A stretch of DNA of 64,000 bases from Amborella trichopoda (GCF_000471905.2 NW_006499751.1:2830084-2894083); one strand, 5' to 3'. Positions 1 to 12,180 are shown, counted from the stretch's first letter. Numbers and translations are program-made. The notes: generated by a model from the sequence alone, not told the origin.

Positions 1-39
1 AACTGGATAGGTGCCTCACACAAAATCAATGTTCAAGAA

Positions 40-1140
40 GGCGGATGCAGCCACCTAGGTGGCAGGCCAAGGGTCCTAGCCGCTTATGCACCTAGGCGGC
101 TGCCCAGACACTTGGGTGACTTGGCGGCTTGCATAGGGGAGAGGAACAGATCCTTGCGGATTGTTGGATACCCCCGCCCCCCCCACCCCACCCGGGCCCC
201 TGTTTTTTATTATATAATTTTATTGTATATGGAAAATAAATAGGATTAACAATTCAAGGAAAAGTAAAACCAGCATGATCAAAGAAAAAAAGTTCTAGGT
301 AAAACCTACGTGTCAAAATTGCAATAATTTAATACATAAAACCAATAAAAATTTACTCATGCAATTATTTCATAAGGCAAGTATTAAACTAACTCATGAA
401 AAAAAATTATGGGAATAAAATTTATGAATCATACAAGTAAACTCATGCATATTAAAAAAAAACAAATTATTCATTTGGTTTGGGGCATTGAACTTTTTCC
501 ATTGAATTGCTTTTCCAAACTACATATCAAATGGGGAGAAAAATCCAAATAGTTGATAACAAGTCATATACATATCATAAAGTATCAAAAAGAAAATACA
601 AAAAGTAAACAATAGCATCATAATAAATTTTACACACAAAAAATATATAACCCTAATTAAAATTATTGAAATATACCAACCTTAAATGGAACCGACATCA
701 ACCCCATTCAAAAAAATTTGGTTCCCAAATCTCTTTTACAACCACTATAAGCCTCAAAAAGATTAGGGATCAATATCCTTCGATTTTGTGAGAATTTGAG
801 GAGGTTGCAAAAAAGAAATTGATCTCTTGACAAATTTAAAAAAAAAAATTTGAGGGTTTTTCTCTCTCTAAACCTCACTAGAATGGTTTTCGGGGAGAAA
901 GAATGGCCCCCTATACCCCCCTTTTAAGGAGGGAAAATGTTAAAAATACCCATTGGCCAAGGGGCATTTTCCGCCCTCGGCCTCAAGTTTTCAAGATGTC
1001 ACCCAGGCGCCCGCCTTTCAGGCTGCCTTGGTGGGGGCCATAGGACACCCACCTATAGGACCTACCGCCTAGCCCACGCATAGGCGGTTTGAGAAAATAG
1101 CCACCTAGGCAGTTGGGTAGCCGAATTTTTGTACATTGAA
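40..1140. repeat. candidate non-autonomous repeat with CCTAGG-rich ends
   Basis: Two GC-rich blocks (about 40-165 and 966-1125) built from CCTAGG/GGCGG words enclose an A/T-rich interior with no ORF. The left block contains the perfect palindrome GCCACCTAGGTGGC; the right block, read on the other strand, carries GCCTAGGTGGCTA. A TGTTCAA word lies beside the left block and its complement TTGAACA beside the right one, so the whole could be an element with imperfect inverted ends. No target duplication or transposase is visible, and the family is not recognised. Confidence 0.35.
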
Positions 1141-2280
1141 CAAAACCTTGACTCTCAAACACATCCAGAAAGGGGGTATTCCTCTAGCAAACTAGTGCAC
1201 AATGTGCTGGAAGAGAATAATGACTGCCTGGTGATTCACTACAATCTGATTGCCGGTTCTACTTATAGAGCACTTTAATTGGGTTTGGATGATACCAAAA
1301 TCCATCAAAATTTTAACCCTACACTGGTTATCCTGTCTGTGCCCTGTTTCCTGTAATGGAGACTGACCTTCCTAGCCCATAACTGGTCTCGAACGACAGA
1401 ACAAAACCAAAAGACTTTCTAATACTTCCACTCAAGTATTTTATTATCAACTGACCAGAAGACATGATCATCTCTTTGGCCCTTTGCCAAAAAGAGTTAA
1501 AGAATTATGCGGCAACAGACTTGATCAACCAATGGAAGCATGTTATTTGGGACGCCTAAAGCCGTATCTAGATCATCCTTGTGGCTGCCAAATGCCCATG
1601 GAAATCAAGTAAAATATTAATCTGTTCTAAAGGAAACTCCTTACCGGCAGGCACATATGGCATAACCACCAAAGACCCAGATCCTACCTTCCAAACTTTC
1701 CGCAATTGTTGTGCCACATAGACTCAAACACATGCCCTAACCAGTTGGTCTCCAAATGTTCGAACCGCTCATCAAGGGAGATACCAAAATGTCAAAGAGT
1801 GGACCAACAAATCCTCATCCTGTTCGTGCAGGCTCAAACACCCATTCAAACAAATGCACAACCTACGATCAGCTTGAAGGTATCTTTTAAATTCACTTAA
1901 AGGTAAGCAGACACCATATCCAGTTCCTTACTAGTGAAGGCGTGGTTTGGCATTACATTTCCATTGCATGATTATCAGCCCTATCAACCTCAAACCAGTA
2001 GCATAACCACTTCCCCATTTTTTTTGTATACACTGTGCTTCATGTTTGCGCTCATAAAACACACAAATTTTTCATCATACACTCAACTGGACAATGTATG
2101 ATTAGATCAACAAAAAAGTTACTCATACAAAAACCAGAGAAAAATCAACACTTTTCTATAATCAGCACGTCAAATAACAGCCAATCACACAGGCAACAAC
2201 ATAGACAATTAATATCTTCAAATAACATTTAGAATTGAATACACAGAGAAGATGAAGATTATTGAGGGACTAAGTAAGTC
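1141..2280. other. non-coding or degenerate stretch, no gene supported
   Basis: Short open frames exist on the plus strand around 1700-2230 but have no recognisable motif, are interrupted upstream and have A/T-rich composition. On the minus strand this DNA lies downstream of the possible exon at 2495-2605, so it could be intron of that gene, but no exon could be picked out with confidence. Confidence 0.3.
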
Positions 2281-2368
2281 TAATCTGCAAAGTCACACAA
2301 CGATTTTTTTTTTTTTCGTCTAAGGAAAATTAGCCACGAACTATTTATCTCAGAAAAGGTAGAAATCT

Positions 2369-2605
2369 AAAATACATACCAATATCCATCAGACTATCAG
2401 AAAACAGGACAGGGATTGATCCCCCGATTTCTGAAATACAAAAGAATGAGATTGAAAGAAGGAAACAGAAAAGACAGAGAGATAGAAAGCTGACCAAGAA
2501 GAGCTGGAGAAGTAGAGGATCGGGAATGGAGGAGAGATCGTGGATGTGATAGATATGGAGGACTGCGTTATCGATGGTGAGAGAGCGGAGAGAGGGGGGT
2601 CTCAT
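2369..2605 (-). CDS. possible first exon(s) of a plant protein-coding gene (partial)
   Basis: On the minus strand an ATG at 2605 opens 37 codons starting MRPPSLRSLTIDNAVLHIYH and ending at a GT donor (GTCAGC, just below 2495). The peptide (Leu/Ile-rich helix, then DLSSIPDPLLLQLF) resembles the N-terminal helices of plant LRR/F-box-like proteins, recalled only by pattern. A pyrimidine-rich tract and TTTCAG acceptor at about 2431 are followed by a second possible exon ending near a GTATGT donor at about 2380. Upstream (2606-2830) is non-coding. No further exons were found between 2340 and 1150, so the gene may be broken, have long introns or be spurious. It is the only non-transposon coding candidate in the window. 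Confidence 0.3.
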
Positions 2606-3540
2606 CTGACTCCACCTACCAATCGTTATTCTTATTATTAATATTGCAGGGACACCCCCCGCAACATTATAACAGGAAAAAAAACAACTGTTGTTTGCCC
2701 ATGGGCGGACTTGCGAACATAATTCGCCCAGGGCTTAGATTTGATCAAGGTCGAATGGACCGTCACATATTTACTTTTTTTTTTTTTTTTGCAAAAAGAT
2801 ATTTTACTCCGTTGGTAAAACTCCACTCAAAATTATTTTTATGAATTCAAATTTTGAGAATATAACCTCTTCAACCTGTAATCAATGAATAAAATTTCTA
2901 ATTGTACCTTTTTTATTTTAAAAAAATAATGTTTCGAGATTGAATAAAGACCATCCAATTTTCAACCAGTGAGAATAAAGTGTTAGAAAACTCAATTTTT
3001 TTTTATTTCTTGTAGTAATTATCTAATATTTCTTAAGTGGTTCTGAAAAGTTCAGATCAGGACCGTCTAATAATTCTTAAGTGATTCTCAAACTTTCGCA
3101 TAGTAAAAATCCTCCCACTCAAGTCTTCTTATCAAGGGAGTAAAAGTAAACTATGCCCTAGTGACCATGGTATACGTGTTCTTACTTTTTATTTTTAATT
3201 GTTTTTTAATACATAAACCGGGTGGATGCACCAAATAAAATGTTTAAAATATTCAAATACAAATATTATAAAAATATCTTGGAAACTTTCAAGGTTATCT
3301 TTATCATTTTTTCATTCGAAATATTTCTTCTTTTATTTCTATGGGGTTTTTCTAAGTAGGGATGCCCTAATTTTCATGTAAAAATATTTTTTCAAATAAT
3401 TTAGAAAAGCATATATGAATTGTCCAAGATCCGATTTAGTCTAGGCCTTTGAGCATACAAGATGAGGCACGGAGTGGGTGTGCCTCTATCTTTTCCAAAA
3501 AAACAACTATTAGGTGTAGCAACCGAGTCTCTTAGGTGCA
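2606..3540. other. A/T-rich intergenic DNA
   Basis: Low-complexity A/T-rich sequence with a poly-T run near 2777 and two related short stretches around 3034 and 3077 (TTCTTAAGTGGTTCT-like). No coding, RNA or transposon protein signal is visible. Its left part could be the promoter of the possible exon at 2495-2605. Confidence 0.4.
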
Positions 3541-3790
3541 ACATTTTAAAATTGGGAAAGTATACAATGAGACCATTTATAAGGTAGTCACAATTAATAT
3601 CAACCATTGGATGTGAAATTTGGTGGCTGTATTTATTTCATTGACCAAGCTTAAAGTTCAAAAGAAATTTTTTTCAACTTTTTAACGCAACCAAGCTATC
3701 AGATTTCACATCGAATGATTGTAAGTAATTGTAACCTCCTTGTACCAATGGTAAAGGGTCTTATTGTATACAATCCCTTTAAAATTTTAC
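3541..3790. repeat. foldback (MITE-like) element with about 90-bp arms
   Basis: The left arm (about 3541-3627) and the reverse complement of the right arm (about 3691-3790) match along most of their length. Shared landmarks are TATACAAT(G/A)AGACC, a CACAATTA/TACAATTA block, GATGTGAAAT and a terminal AGCT/GGCT. The arms enclose a roughly 63-bp spacer. There is no ORF, as expected for a MITE or other non-autonomous DNA transposon. Superfamily cannot be set because the exact ends and target duplication are unclear. Confidence 0.7.
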
Positions 3791-4343
3791 AAATCAAGCA
3801 GGGGTACACCTAGTGTTATACATTTTTAATTAAAAGTACAATGACATCTCACTCATACATCTCTCTTTAAAATCGAATTACAGTAACATTAGAGTATCAT
3901 AAATATCTCTTTACATTCCCATAACCATCTCCATATTGGAGTTTGGTTGGGTGAAATGAGGGCAGAAAATGGTATGATTTCCAAAAATGAAAGCTCGAAC
4001 TCTTCATGTTTTCGAGAATGCAGGAGCGTCATCTCAAGACGATATTTGTCCCTTTTCAATATAATATTTGACGTGCATAAGAATGATAATTCATCATCCT
4101 GATAAAGAAAACATAGAGGTCTTTTACAATGTTCCTAAACTCTATACGCCCAAGTTTGGAACCCGCCCATGAGACACTAGAGTCTTGATACTTTAAAGAG
4201 AGAAAGAGACAAAATCGAGTAGAGAGAGAGAAAGTTAGCCCGTTTTTCTCACTAGAATGGTATGTTCACTAGAATGGTATAGAATGGTATCTTATTGAGA
4301 GGCTAAAAGTTGTTACGAATGTGTAGCTTGTATCAGTAGGAGG
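3791..4343. other. intergenic DNA, no feature seen
   Basis: A/T-rich sequence without coding potential. A short direct repeat (CACTAGAATGGTAT) lies near 4250-4290. Confidence 0.4.
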
Positions 4344-4436
4344 GCCATTGTTATAGAGCACCAAGTATAGATATGTGGGCCATTGTTATAGAGCACCAAG
4401 TATGGATAGGAGAGCCTTTGTTATAGAGCACCAAGA
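4344..4436. repeat. 35-bp tandem repeat, about 2.7 copies
   Basis: The word GTTATAGAGCACCAAG recurs with its flanks; unit starts GCCATTG/GCCATTG/GCCTTTG fall at 4344, 4379 and 4414, giving an exact 35-bp period. Confidence 0.85.
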
Positions 4437-6040
4437 AGCTGCCTATTCAGTGTTGTGGTAGTGGTGGTTATATGCACAACCAACATCTACAAGTTACATG
4501 CACTTTAACTCTCTTGATGATAGTTGTTCTAGATTCATTTTGCCTCCATCTCATCAACGATTCGATAACCGTTTGATGTCTCCTATACAAATCAACGGTT
4601 AGATGACTGTTGATCCTCCATACAACCTAGGCTCACAAAAAGTGCAAAGTGTACCATCAAGCTCCCATGCCCTCACATACACATGTGAGTGTATGTGCAT
4701 CACACGTTTCATGTGCTCCACACATGTACCTTTTCTTTCTTTTATACTTAACATATATTTCATAGGAATACGTGCTCTTAAATACTGCTCAACAAACTCT
4801 CTCTTCTTCAATATGGGACTCAAATCCACATCCTTCTATCTACAAAAGCAATTTAGAAAATAACAATAAAACCAAAGTTATTGTTTTGAAATACATTTGA
4901 CCACTTTTCAAGCAAAAAATACTAACAATGCATTCACTTACATGACTTGAGTTTGCAATTTAGACATGACAATGTACATACAATTGTACTTGATTTACAT
5001 AGAGCTTCAACAAACACTTTTACATTAGATTTTGACAATATTGACATATGTGTGTTTCGGACACTCGCCACACAAAGCCAAATTATCGTACAATTTGTCC
5101 ATAAGTAACTTTTCAGATTTATTACACCCCACACTAGAATTTCAAACCAATAGCACTATGATCTAGGCTCTATTACTTCCTAGTAATGGCAAGCATAAAG
5201 ATGCTCGATATGAGCCAAATCACATCATATATGAGAGCGATTTTCAGTAGTAAAATGGAGAAAAAATACTAGGTTTGAGGTGCCAAAATCAAGGCAATTT
5301 AGTTGTAAAACATAGGAGTATGAAAGGGGTTCATTAGAGCATAGTCATAGCTTGAAACTAAGGCACAAAGAAAGACTCTACATTAGCATACGAAAGCTCA
5401 AATGTGGTGTTGAAACACGAAAGTGTAGATAAGAGAGGTTGATCTAGTGAGGAACCCAGGGTATTTAAAGATCTAGGCCTTGTGAAGGCCATCGACCTTC
5501 TCTCTCTAGGCGTGACTAGTGGTCATGACTTGTACTTTCTCTTTTTAACTCTCTCCTTTATATAGGCGTGCTACACGTCCTATCATACTCTCTCACTAAG
5601 TCGTGCCACTCTCTCTTGCATGGCATCCTCCATCAATAATGGAATGAAGTCTCTCTCATGGAGGGGGGAAAAGGCTCCTATTTAAAGGCCCTGATGAGTG
5701 TTAAATTTTGAGATGAACATTTAGAGTCATAGATGCAGGAATCCTGAGTTATCCCTTGACCAAATTCGAATCCAATTTCCCTTCACATTTTGAATTAAAA
5801 AATCCCACCTATTGAAATTAAACTTTAAATAAATTTTGATCAAATTTCAAGCAATTGTCATATATTAAATTGTCTATGATCTAAAACATATTTTGTGAAA
5901 GAGATAATATAGAGAGGGGTGCCTCATTCTTGATTCATTTCTTCTCTATCTAAGTCTTAAATTAAGATATTAGGAGTTTCTTATACGATGATTTTCTGGG
6001 AGTTTTAGAAGGGGGGTATTTATAGGTTGAGGTAGGGTTA
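4437..6040. other. intergenic DNA; possible old LTR remnants
   Basis: No coding frame is convincing; open frames at 4600-4860 occur on both strands without a motif. On the minus strand CTATATAAAGGAGAG near 5560-5575 is a good TATA box followed by a pyrimidine/purine-biased leader, as in plant LTR promoters, but no LTR ends could be fixed. A second TATA-like GTATTTATAGG on the plus strand lies near 6017-6027. Confidence 0.3.
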
Positions 6041-6158
6041 TAGTTGAAAATAAATCAATTCGATCCAAGGGTCCATATTTAGTCAAGAACTCTTGGAAAT
6101 AGTTGAAAATAAATCAATTCAATCCAAGGGTCCATATTTAGTCAAGAACTCTTGGACT
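6041..6158. repeat. 59-bp tandem duplication
   Basis: The segment beginning TAGTTGAAAATAAATCAATT at 6041 is repeated from 6100 with one clear change (TCGATCC versus TCAATCC). The unit includes GTCCATATTTAGTCAAGAAC. The near-identity points to a recent local duplication. Confidence 0.9.
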
Positions 6159-7540
6159 TTCAGATTTTCTTATAATATTCAGATAAATCGGACTTATTTA
6201 TACTTATCAACCCAAATTGGGCAAGGGAACCACCGCCCTGAGTCCATCGGGTCGCGCGAGGCGCGGTCCCTTGTGCAGCCCAATGCTCACTGCCTCGCAC
6301 ACGTCATGCACGACACGGATCGCCTCGTGCGGCCCGACGCTCCGTGCATCGTCCAGCCCACGTGGGGGTATTTTGATCATTTTCCCCGTTGGCCCTCCCG
6401 AGACTCCAACTTTCAATCAGTATGTCCAATTTGAGTGTATGTCCAATTTGAGTGATTCGTGGACCTTTAGAAAGCTATCGGGGCCTACTATAGCTTGTGA
6501 TAGGTTTTGGATGTTTTTGAGGCAGTTAAATTGGATTTTAAGTTTACTAGGGTCTACTAAAATTTGTGTAGTCCGGTTTATGTGAAATAGCCAAATTTTC
6601 AAAAGGGGTCTCTACAACAGGGTAAAAGTTGCCCGATTTTTTGATGAATTCACCGCGTAGTATATTACTTGACCGAGTAGTTTAAAAATCAGCCAAGTAG
6701 TTCATCGTAGCGGAGGCTCCTTAAGGGCGAACCTTGAAATGAGGACTACTTGGGCTCGGACAGTGCCCATGCCTTAGTTACTCAGCCGAGCTGCAAAAAG
6801 TCGGCCAACTTTTCTACCATTGGTTATTACATGTTAGGGTTCTTGTATAGGTACGTGTGTGAAGTTATGCAAAAATGTTTATACATTCTAAAATTTTCAG
6901 TTTAAGAAATTGTTTTGTTATTTTGAATTAGATGCTTGATAGTTGTAGTTTTTTATTTTTATTTTATTTTGTAGTTTTTATTTTTCAACATTATATTATT
7001 TAATTTTATCTATTAACATAATTATGTTTATTTTATTCATTTGATGTCTTATCATTTTATGAAATGATACTTTTTTTTCAAATTTCTCTTTCTTTTTATG
7101 CAAGGAGATAATTAATGGGGTTCTTATTTATTTTTTCTATTATTGTTGAAAAGTGGAAGAGTCGTACTATCTCAAAACAAATTGCACTTGGTAGCTCACG
7201 ATTAAGAACTCTTGGGTTATGTTTGACAAAACTAAATTTTAAAATTCAGGTTTTCTAAAATTTGAATAAAAGCATTGCTAGATTTTCCATATATTAAGAT
7301 TATCTATTATCTATATTCTATTTTTTTATGCATGTTTGACCGCTCATATATATTTGAAAGAGAAACAATGATAGGGGTTTTTAGAATGGGTCGTGAAAAA
7401 GCTTGACATCTGCCATTCAAGCTCAGAGCTCAAGCTTCAACAAAGATAGAAGAACAACAGATGAACATAAGATATAACCCTAATGTTTACAAAAAGAGAG
7501 GTTGGGTTGCTTTATCTTGCGATTCACCATGATTTATTTG
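6159..7540. other. non-coding; CpG-rich patch then A/T-rich DNA, possible LTR tail
   Basis: About 6215-6365 is a CpG-rich patch inside A/T-rich flanks that keeps both strands open by composition alone. The stretch ending GGGGTCTCTACA at 6616 resembles the 3' end of some plant Gypsy LTRs, but a matching start was not found. From 6850 to 7480 the DNA is A/T-rich without features. Confidence 0.3.
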
Positions 7541-7760
7541 ACGATCCACCATGAGAGAGAGATTAAGATTGAGAAGGCATCCACTATGAGAGAGAGAAAG
7601 AGAGAATAAGATTGAGAGAGAGAAAGGGAGGGAGGTGACGATCCACCCTGAGAGAGAGAGATTGAAAGAGAGAAAGGGAGAGGGGGTGTCTTCGTTGAGA
7701 GAAGAGAAAAATAGGAAGGAGGGGAACAAAAGAGGGAGATGAGTGGATGAAAGAGAGAGA
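7541..7760. repeat. GA-rich degenerate minisatellite
   Basis: Runs of GAGAGA alternate with GACGATCCACC(A/C)TGAGAGAGAG, which occurs at about 7540 and 7638 and as a weaker GCATCCACTATGAGAGAG copy at about 7578. The open minus-strand frame across it is a by-product of the purine bias. Confidence 0.7.
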
Positions 7761-7864
7761 CATAATAATTTTAAGTGTAGAGTGAGATAAAGTAGTGATA
7801 TGTGAACGGTAAATACAAATCGTAGTTGTAAATCTATCAAAGATTACTGGCCTTGATAACCACC

Positions 7865-8461
7865 CATCACTAATTTTCTAAGACATGGGAGACCCCCAAA
7901 GGATCGTGCCGAGCGCAATAGTGTGTGTCGAATGCTACGAAATATACCCTCCTTGAAGGAGATGCTCTCTTCAGATGGTCATTTGACGATATTCTTCTTA
8001 GATGTGTGGACGTGCAAGAAGCAAATAAGGTCTTGGAAGAAGTACACTCAGGCATCTGTGGATTGCATCAGTCTGGCCCTAAGCTCTATGAACGGATATG
8101 CAGATTGGGGTACTATTGACATTTGATGATTGCTGACTCCTTAAACTATGCTAAGAAGTGCCAGGTGTGCCAAATACACTAGAGCCTTGTTCATCAGCAT
8201 CTAGAGCCCTTACACCTACAGTGCCATCATGGCCCTTCTCACAATGGGGTATGGACATTGTAGGGCCTATTGACCCTCCTTCGGCAATGGGTCATGTCTT
8301 AATTCTAGCTGCAATAAATTACTTCTCCAAGTGGGCTAAAGCGGTCCTCCTTAAGCAAGTTCCTGGGACCAGAGTGGCTAATTTCGTCCTATATCATATC
8401 ATATACCCGTTTGGAGTGCCTGACCAGATTATATCTGATAAGAGCTCTCAGTTCAGAAGTT
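7865..8461 (+). pseudogene. Ty3/Gypsy integrase fragment
   Basis: The translation covers the end of the RNase H-integrase linker, the integrase zinc-binding region (H...CQVC) and the start of the DDE core. WGMDIVGPIDPP carries the first catalytic Asp (about 8248) and IISDKSSQF the second (codon 8437-8439). The frame shifts between 8119 and 8158 and has a stop before the core. The fragment ends abruptly at 8461 where family-A LTR sequence begins, so the Glu-bearing part is missing. It is closest to the integrases of E2 and E5 in this window. It probably belongs to an older element into which, or beside which, E1 inserted. Confidence 0.85.
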
Positions 8462-8465
8462 GAAT

Positions 8466-10480
8466 CTAGATGAACTGGTGGCACGTACCTCGGTGTTTGA
8501 GATCGCTCTCTTAAAACCTTGCTTAAGAGTAAGGGCAGCTATACCAATTGATGAGAGAGGAATTTTAGGTGGGTTCGGAACTTACTCAGGCTAGCTAGCA
8601 TGAGCATCCTCTTCTATCATGAAGAAATCCCCCCAGCGGCTTTAGTTGGCTCGGAATCGCCTCCCTTGACCTGCAATTCTCTTGTTTTCTGTACAATACT
8701 TCTATTGTTAATTTGTAAGACAAGTGGGTCAAGGAGACCCACCCTTGTCTTAGGTCAACGTACGTTCATGTGAGAGTATGATGAAACGTAAAGTTTTAGA
8801 TAAAGATAGAAGAGAGAAGAAAAACTCGATGGAGAGGCGAAGCTAGCATGACATCTGGATATATATCTACTCGGAGTGGTAGCAAGACAAGCATGGTCCT
8901 CAGGACCAACACAATGACAATACTACTCAAAACCGAGACCGAGATGGTGGTGCTAAGCTAGATCTACCCTCAGTCAAGTTAGAAGAGAAAAGGATGAAGA
9001 GAAGAGAGAGAGACAGCAGAGGGAAGAGGATTCCATATGGCAATGGGCATCGCCGTTGGCAGCACGACGAGGCGACATGTCCCTAGCGAACAGTGATAGC
9101 TCCTAACGAGGCACACAGTGATAACTTCCCATAGGTCTCGCAGTGATTACTTCTTATAGGGCGCACGGCGATGGGCGCAGGGAAGAAGCCAGCGCGCTAC
9201 GACGAGTATTGCCTCAACCCTTTACAGACAGCAATAGGTATTGCCGTCAGCAACGGTCAAGCGACAGGGTGAAGATCTTGCGGGCAGCGATAGGCTTCGT
9301 TACCCGCGTCCTGCATTGAGGTGCTTAGGATACATCTGAAGACGGCGATGAGTAGCTCCGTCTGTATGCCTTGCGAAAGAGATAAAATAGAGGGAGAACG
9401 AGACACGCGCATAGAACTGTCATCGCCATGAGCGACCTGTGAGGCTACCAGAGAGGCATGCACAGCACTGCCACTGCCGTGCGTGGCCTCTGAGGAGATC
9501 TCAGATGGAGAAGACGAAGAAGAAAGAGAAGAAGAGAGAAAAGAAAAGACAAATAAGAGAGAAGGTTTACCTCAAACCTAGGGGTACCGGTCAAAAGTTT
9601 CTCTCACCTCACTCTCTCAAGCGTGACACAACAGTGGGAAGAAAGAGAAATTATATTCAGTAAAAACTCTCTCTTTTGCATGGAGATGGATCCTGTGTGT
9701 GTGTCTTCTTTTTTTTTCTACATACAATGCTGGTACGTATATATAGAATTTGCTCCAAACATGGGTGGATGATCAAAAGTAACTTTAATTGCTGAAAATT
9801 AAGATTAAATTGAATTTAAAAAAAATTAGAAACATTTGAGTAGATCTTGAAACTTTGGATCGATAGTGTACTCGTTCCTTGATGTTTTTTGGTGATTTCT
9901 TTGCTAAACTACACTGAGCATGCCGTTATGATCACAGGGCAACAAACGCAGCTCGATTCCATACCCGAATGAAGATTTCGTAACTTTGGAAGTTTTACGG
10001 GAATCTGGGATTTCGACGACAGAATTTGTAGTCGCCTAGTATGCAGAATCTGACTGTTCATCAGGTACGGGGTTCGGGTTAGTGATAGCCCGAGAACTTA
10101 CACCCGAAATGGAATTGGTCTCACGTCGATCGAGCTCACGAGCGACGTAATCCGATCACTTGAGCGTGACACGACGCTGCTGAATTTCTTACACTTTCTT
10201 CATGGATCAACAACTTCTCTGTAGGCTTTCTTCGCGCTCAGTTGTCGTCACGAGGCGTGCCACATATCGAATTACTCGTCTTGACTAGACAAACATGCTC
10301 ACCAAATTTGAGCACGAGTGAGATATGAGCGTCAAAATTCATTGGTCGTGACTGTCCCTTCCATGGTGTAGAGTTGCAGGGTGGCCACACGGGAATAGCA
10401 TGCGGCTCCTCCTCTTTCAATCTTTTTCCTATAACTTCTTCCTGGAGTGTCCATTCGAACTGAAATTTGACCCCCAAGGG
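8466..10480 (-). mobile_element. E1: family-A LTR, truncated at both ends (minus orientation)
   Basis: The reverse complement aligns by eye with the two family-A LTRs of E2 over its whole length: the GTGGCCACCCTGCAACTCC block, the TATA region, the GA/CT tract, the hairpin-rich leader and the 3' module with GAGAGCGATCTCAAA. It lacks the final roughly 35 bp of the LTR (no CCTAACCA end) and the first several hundred bp of U3. A TATATATA box lies at 9738-9745 on the minus strand. Confidence 0.85.
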
Positions 10481-10671
10481 TTTTCAAGGATTAGTTGTAA
10501 ATATCAAGGATTAGTTGTAAATATCAAGGATAATTTCTAAATATCGAGGATTATCAAGGATTAGTTGTAAATATCAAGGATAAGTTCTAAATATCAAGGA
10601 TTAGTTGTAAATATCAAGGATTAGTTGTAAATATCAAGGATTAGTTTTAAATATCAAGGATAACTCAAAAT
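10481..10671. repeat. 20-bp tandem array, about 9 copies
   Basis: ATATCAAGGATTAGTTGTAA repeats at 20-bp spacing (10501, 10521, then 10571, 10591, 10611, 10631, 10651), with one 10-bp offset at 10551. It sits exactly between the truncated LTR and the E1 pol remnant. A related copy (ATCAAGGTTTAGTTGTAAAT) lies at the other end of that remnant, near 12856. Confidence 0.95.
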
Positions 10672-10689
10672 CGAATGGTAAATACATCG

Positions 10690-11350
10690 AAATCGTCACG
10701 ATAAATACACCTCATCCTTTTAGAGTCAAGAATAACACTCTGGTGCCCCCTCGATCAGATTGGAAGGCCCCATCAAAATACATCTCCCATGCATGAGCAA
10801 GTTCGGCACATAAAACTTCTTCATTGGGAGGGCACGTGATAAAGGAGATTTTGCTGATACAGGGTGTGCTGCGAGAAAATCAGCCAAATCTTTGCCCTTG
10901 ATGGCCTTTTGTGTATGTGATGTCAAATTCCATCAACAATAATGCCCACTTGGCAAGACGTTCTATAAGCATGGGCATGTCATGATAAACTTTACTAGAT
11001 CTGCTTTTGATATAAGTCTTATTTCATGACCAAGCAAGTAGTGGCAGAGCTTTTGTACTGTGAAGATTAGGGCCAGACACATCTTCTCAATAGGGGGATA
11101 ATTCTTCTGGGCCCCTTGTATCCTGCAGCTGAGATAGTACAGTGCAATTTCTTTCCCTTCATTATTGTTCTACACCAACAATGCCCCGAGCGATTCATCG
11201 AGAGTGGTCACGTACAGGATGAGGGGTTTTCCTAACATTGTTGTTGAGAGCACTGGAGGATTGAGTAAATAATTCTTGATGTCATCAAGGGCTGCCTGAC
11301 ATGCTTCATCCCAAATGAATGGGGTATCTTTCTTTAACAGGTGCGTAATG
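10690..11350 (-). pseudogene. E1: RNase H and second RNase H region
   Basis: Read from high to low coordinates, the translation gives the RT-associated RNase H (PFIWDEACQAALDDIKNYLL, LILYVTTLDESLGALL, ALYYLSCRIQGAQKNYPPIE, LCHYLLGHEIRLISKADLV). It then gives the linker KAIKGKDLADFLAAHPV and the start of a second RNase H whose first catalytic Asp is kept (YFDGAFQS-like). The remnant breaks off just after this, within the second RNase H, at the tandem array. Stops and at least one frameshift are present. Two RNase H domains in tandem mark the Tat lineage. Confidence 0.8.
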
Positions 11351-12180
11351 GGTTTACAGCGACTTGAGAAGTTTGAGATGAACCTGCGGATATAAGCTAG
11401 CTGTCCTTGTAGAGATCGCAGTTATTGCAATGTAGTTGGTGGCGACATTTCCTGAATCACCTTGATCTTGACTGGCTCAACTTCCAATCATCGGTGTCTA
11501 ACAATGAACCCTAAGAACTTTCCTGAATGCATGCCAAAAGCGCACTTCAGTGGGTTCATTTTGAGCTGATGCATGCGTAATTGCTCGAACACCTTTTCAA
11601 GTTCTCTCATCTGAGAGTCTTTCTCTTCAGATTTTACCACCAAGTCATCTACATAACATTCCACCTCTTTGTGCATCATGTTTTTTAAGATGGTCGTCAT
11701 TGCTCTCTGATATGAGTCGCCAGCATTCTTCAGTCCAAAAGGCATCATTGTGTAGCAGAAGACCCCTTTTGGAGTCAAGAAACCAGTGGCTTCCTCATCT
11801 TCTGGTGCCATACGTATTTTATTATACCCGGAGTATTCATCCTTGAAGGAGAAGAATTGGCAGCAAACCGTAGAATTAATGAGCATCTTCGTGAATGGCA
11901 ACGGGAAGTCATCCTTGAGGCAGGCGGTATTCAGGTCACGGAAGTCGATGCAGACCCTAATTTGACCATTCTTCTTCTTGACTGGAACAACATTTGCCAG
12001 CCATTTTGGGTACTTGACTTCACGAATGAAGCCGACTTGCCTGAGTTTAGTCACTTCAGCATCTTTCTGCATTTCGAGGTCAAGTTTGAACCTCCTTGAT
12101 TTCTGCTTGACGGGCTTGACAAAGGTATCGATGCCGAGACGGTGAACTGCAACTTGAGGATCCAAACCAAGCATCTCATG
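11351..12180 (-). pseudogene. E1: Ty3/Gypsy reverse transcriptase
   Basis: This is the best-preserved RT in the window: 228 open codons (12174-11488). It has VHRLGIDTFVKPVKQKSRRF at the N side, WLANVVPVKKKNGQIRVCID, FRDLNTAC, a fingers/palm block in which the usual DGYSGYNQI reads DEYSGYNKI, MPFGLKNAG and the catalytic YVDDLVVKS. The thumb (KMNPLKCAFGMHSGKFLGFI) runs to the end of the open frame and continues into the degenerate RNase H. The polymerase Asp pair is intact, but Asp-Glu replaces Asp-Gly beside the first catalytic Asp. Confidence 0.9.

Noticed and set aside
1706-1900. Possible gag-like or host exon frame
   Set aside because: Cys/Gln-rich residues but no gag signature; flanking sequence is interrupted.
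4599-4863. Open frames on both strands
   Set aside because: No motif, no start context or neighbouring exon, and both strands equally open.
6093-6585. Three overlapping frames over the CpG-rich patch
   Set aside because: Explained by base composition; no domain, and the upstream part lies in the 59-bp duplication.
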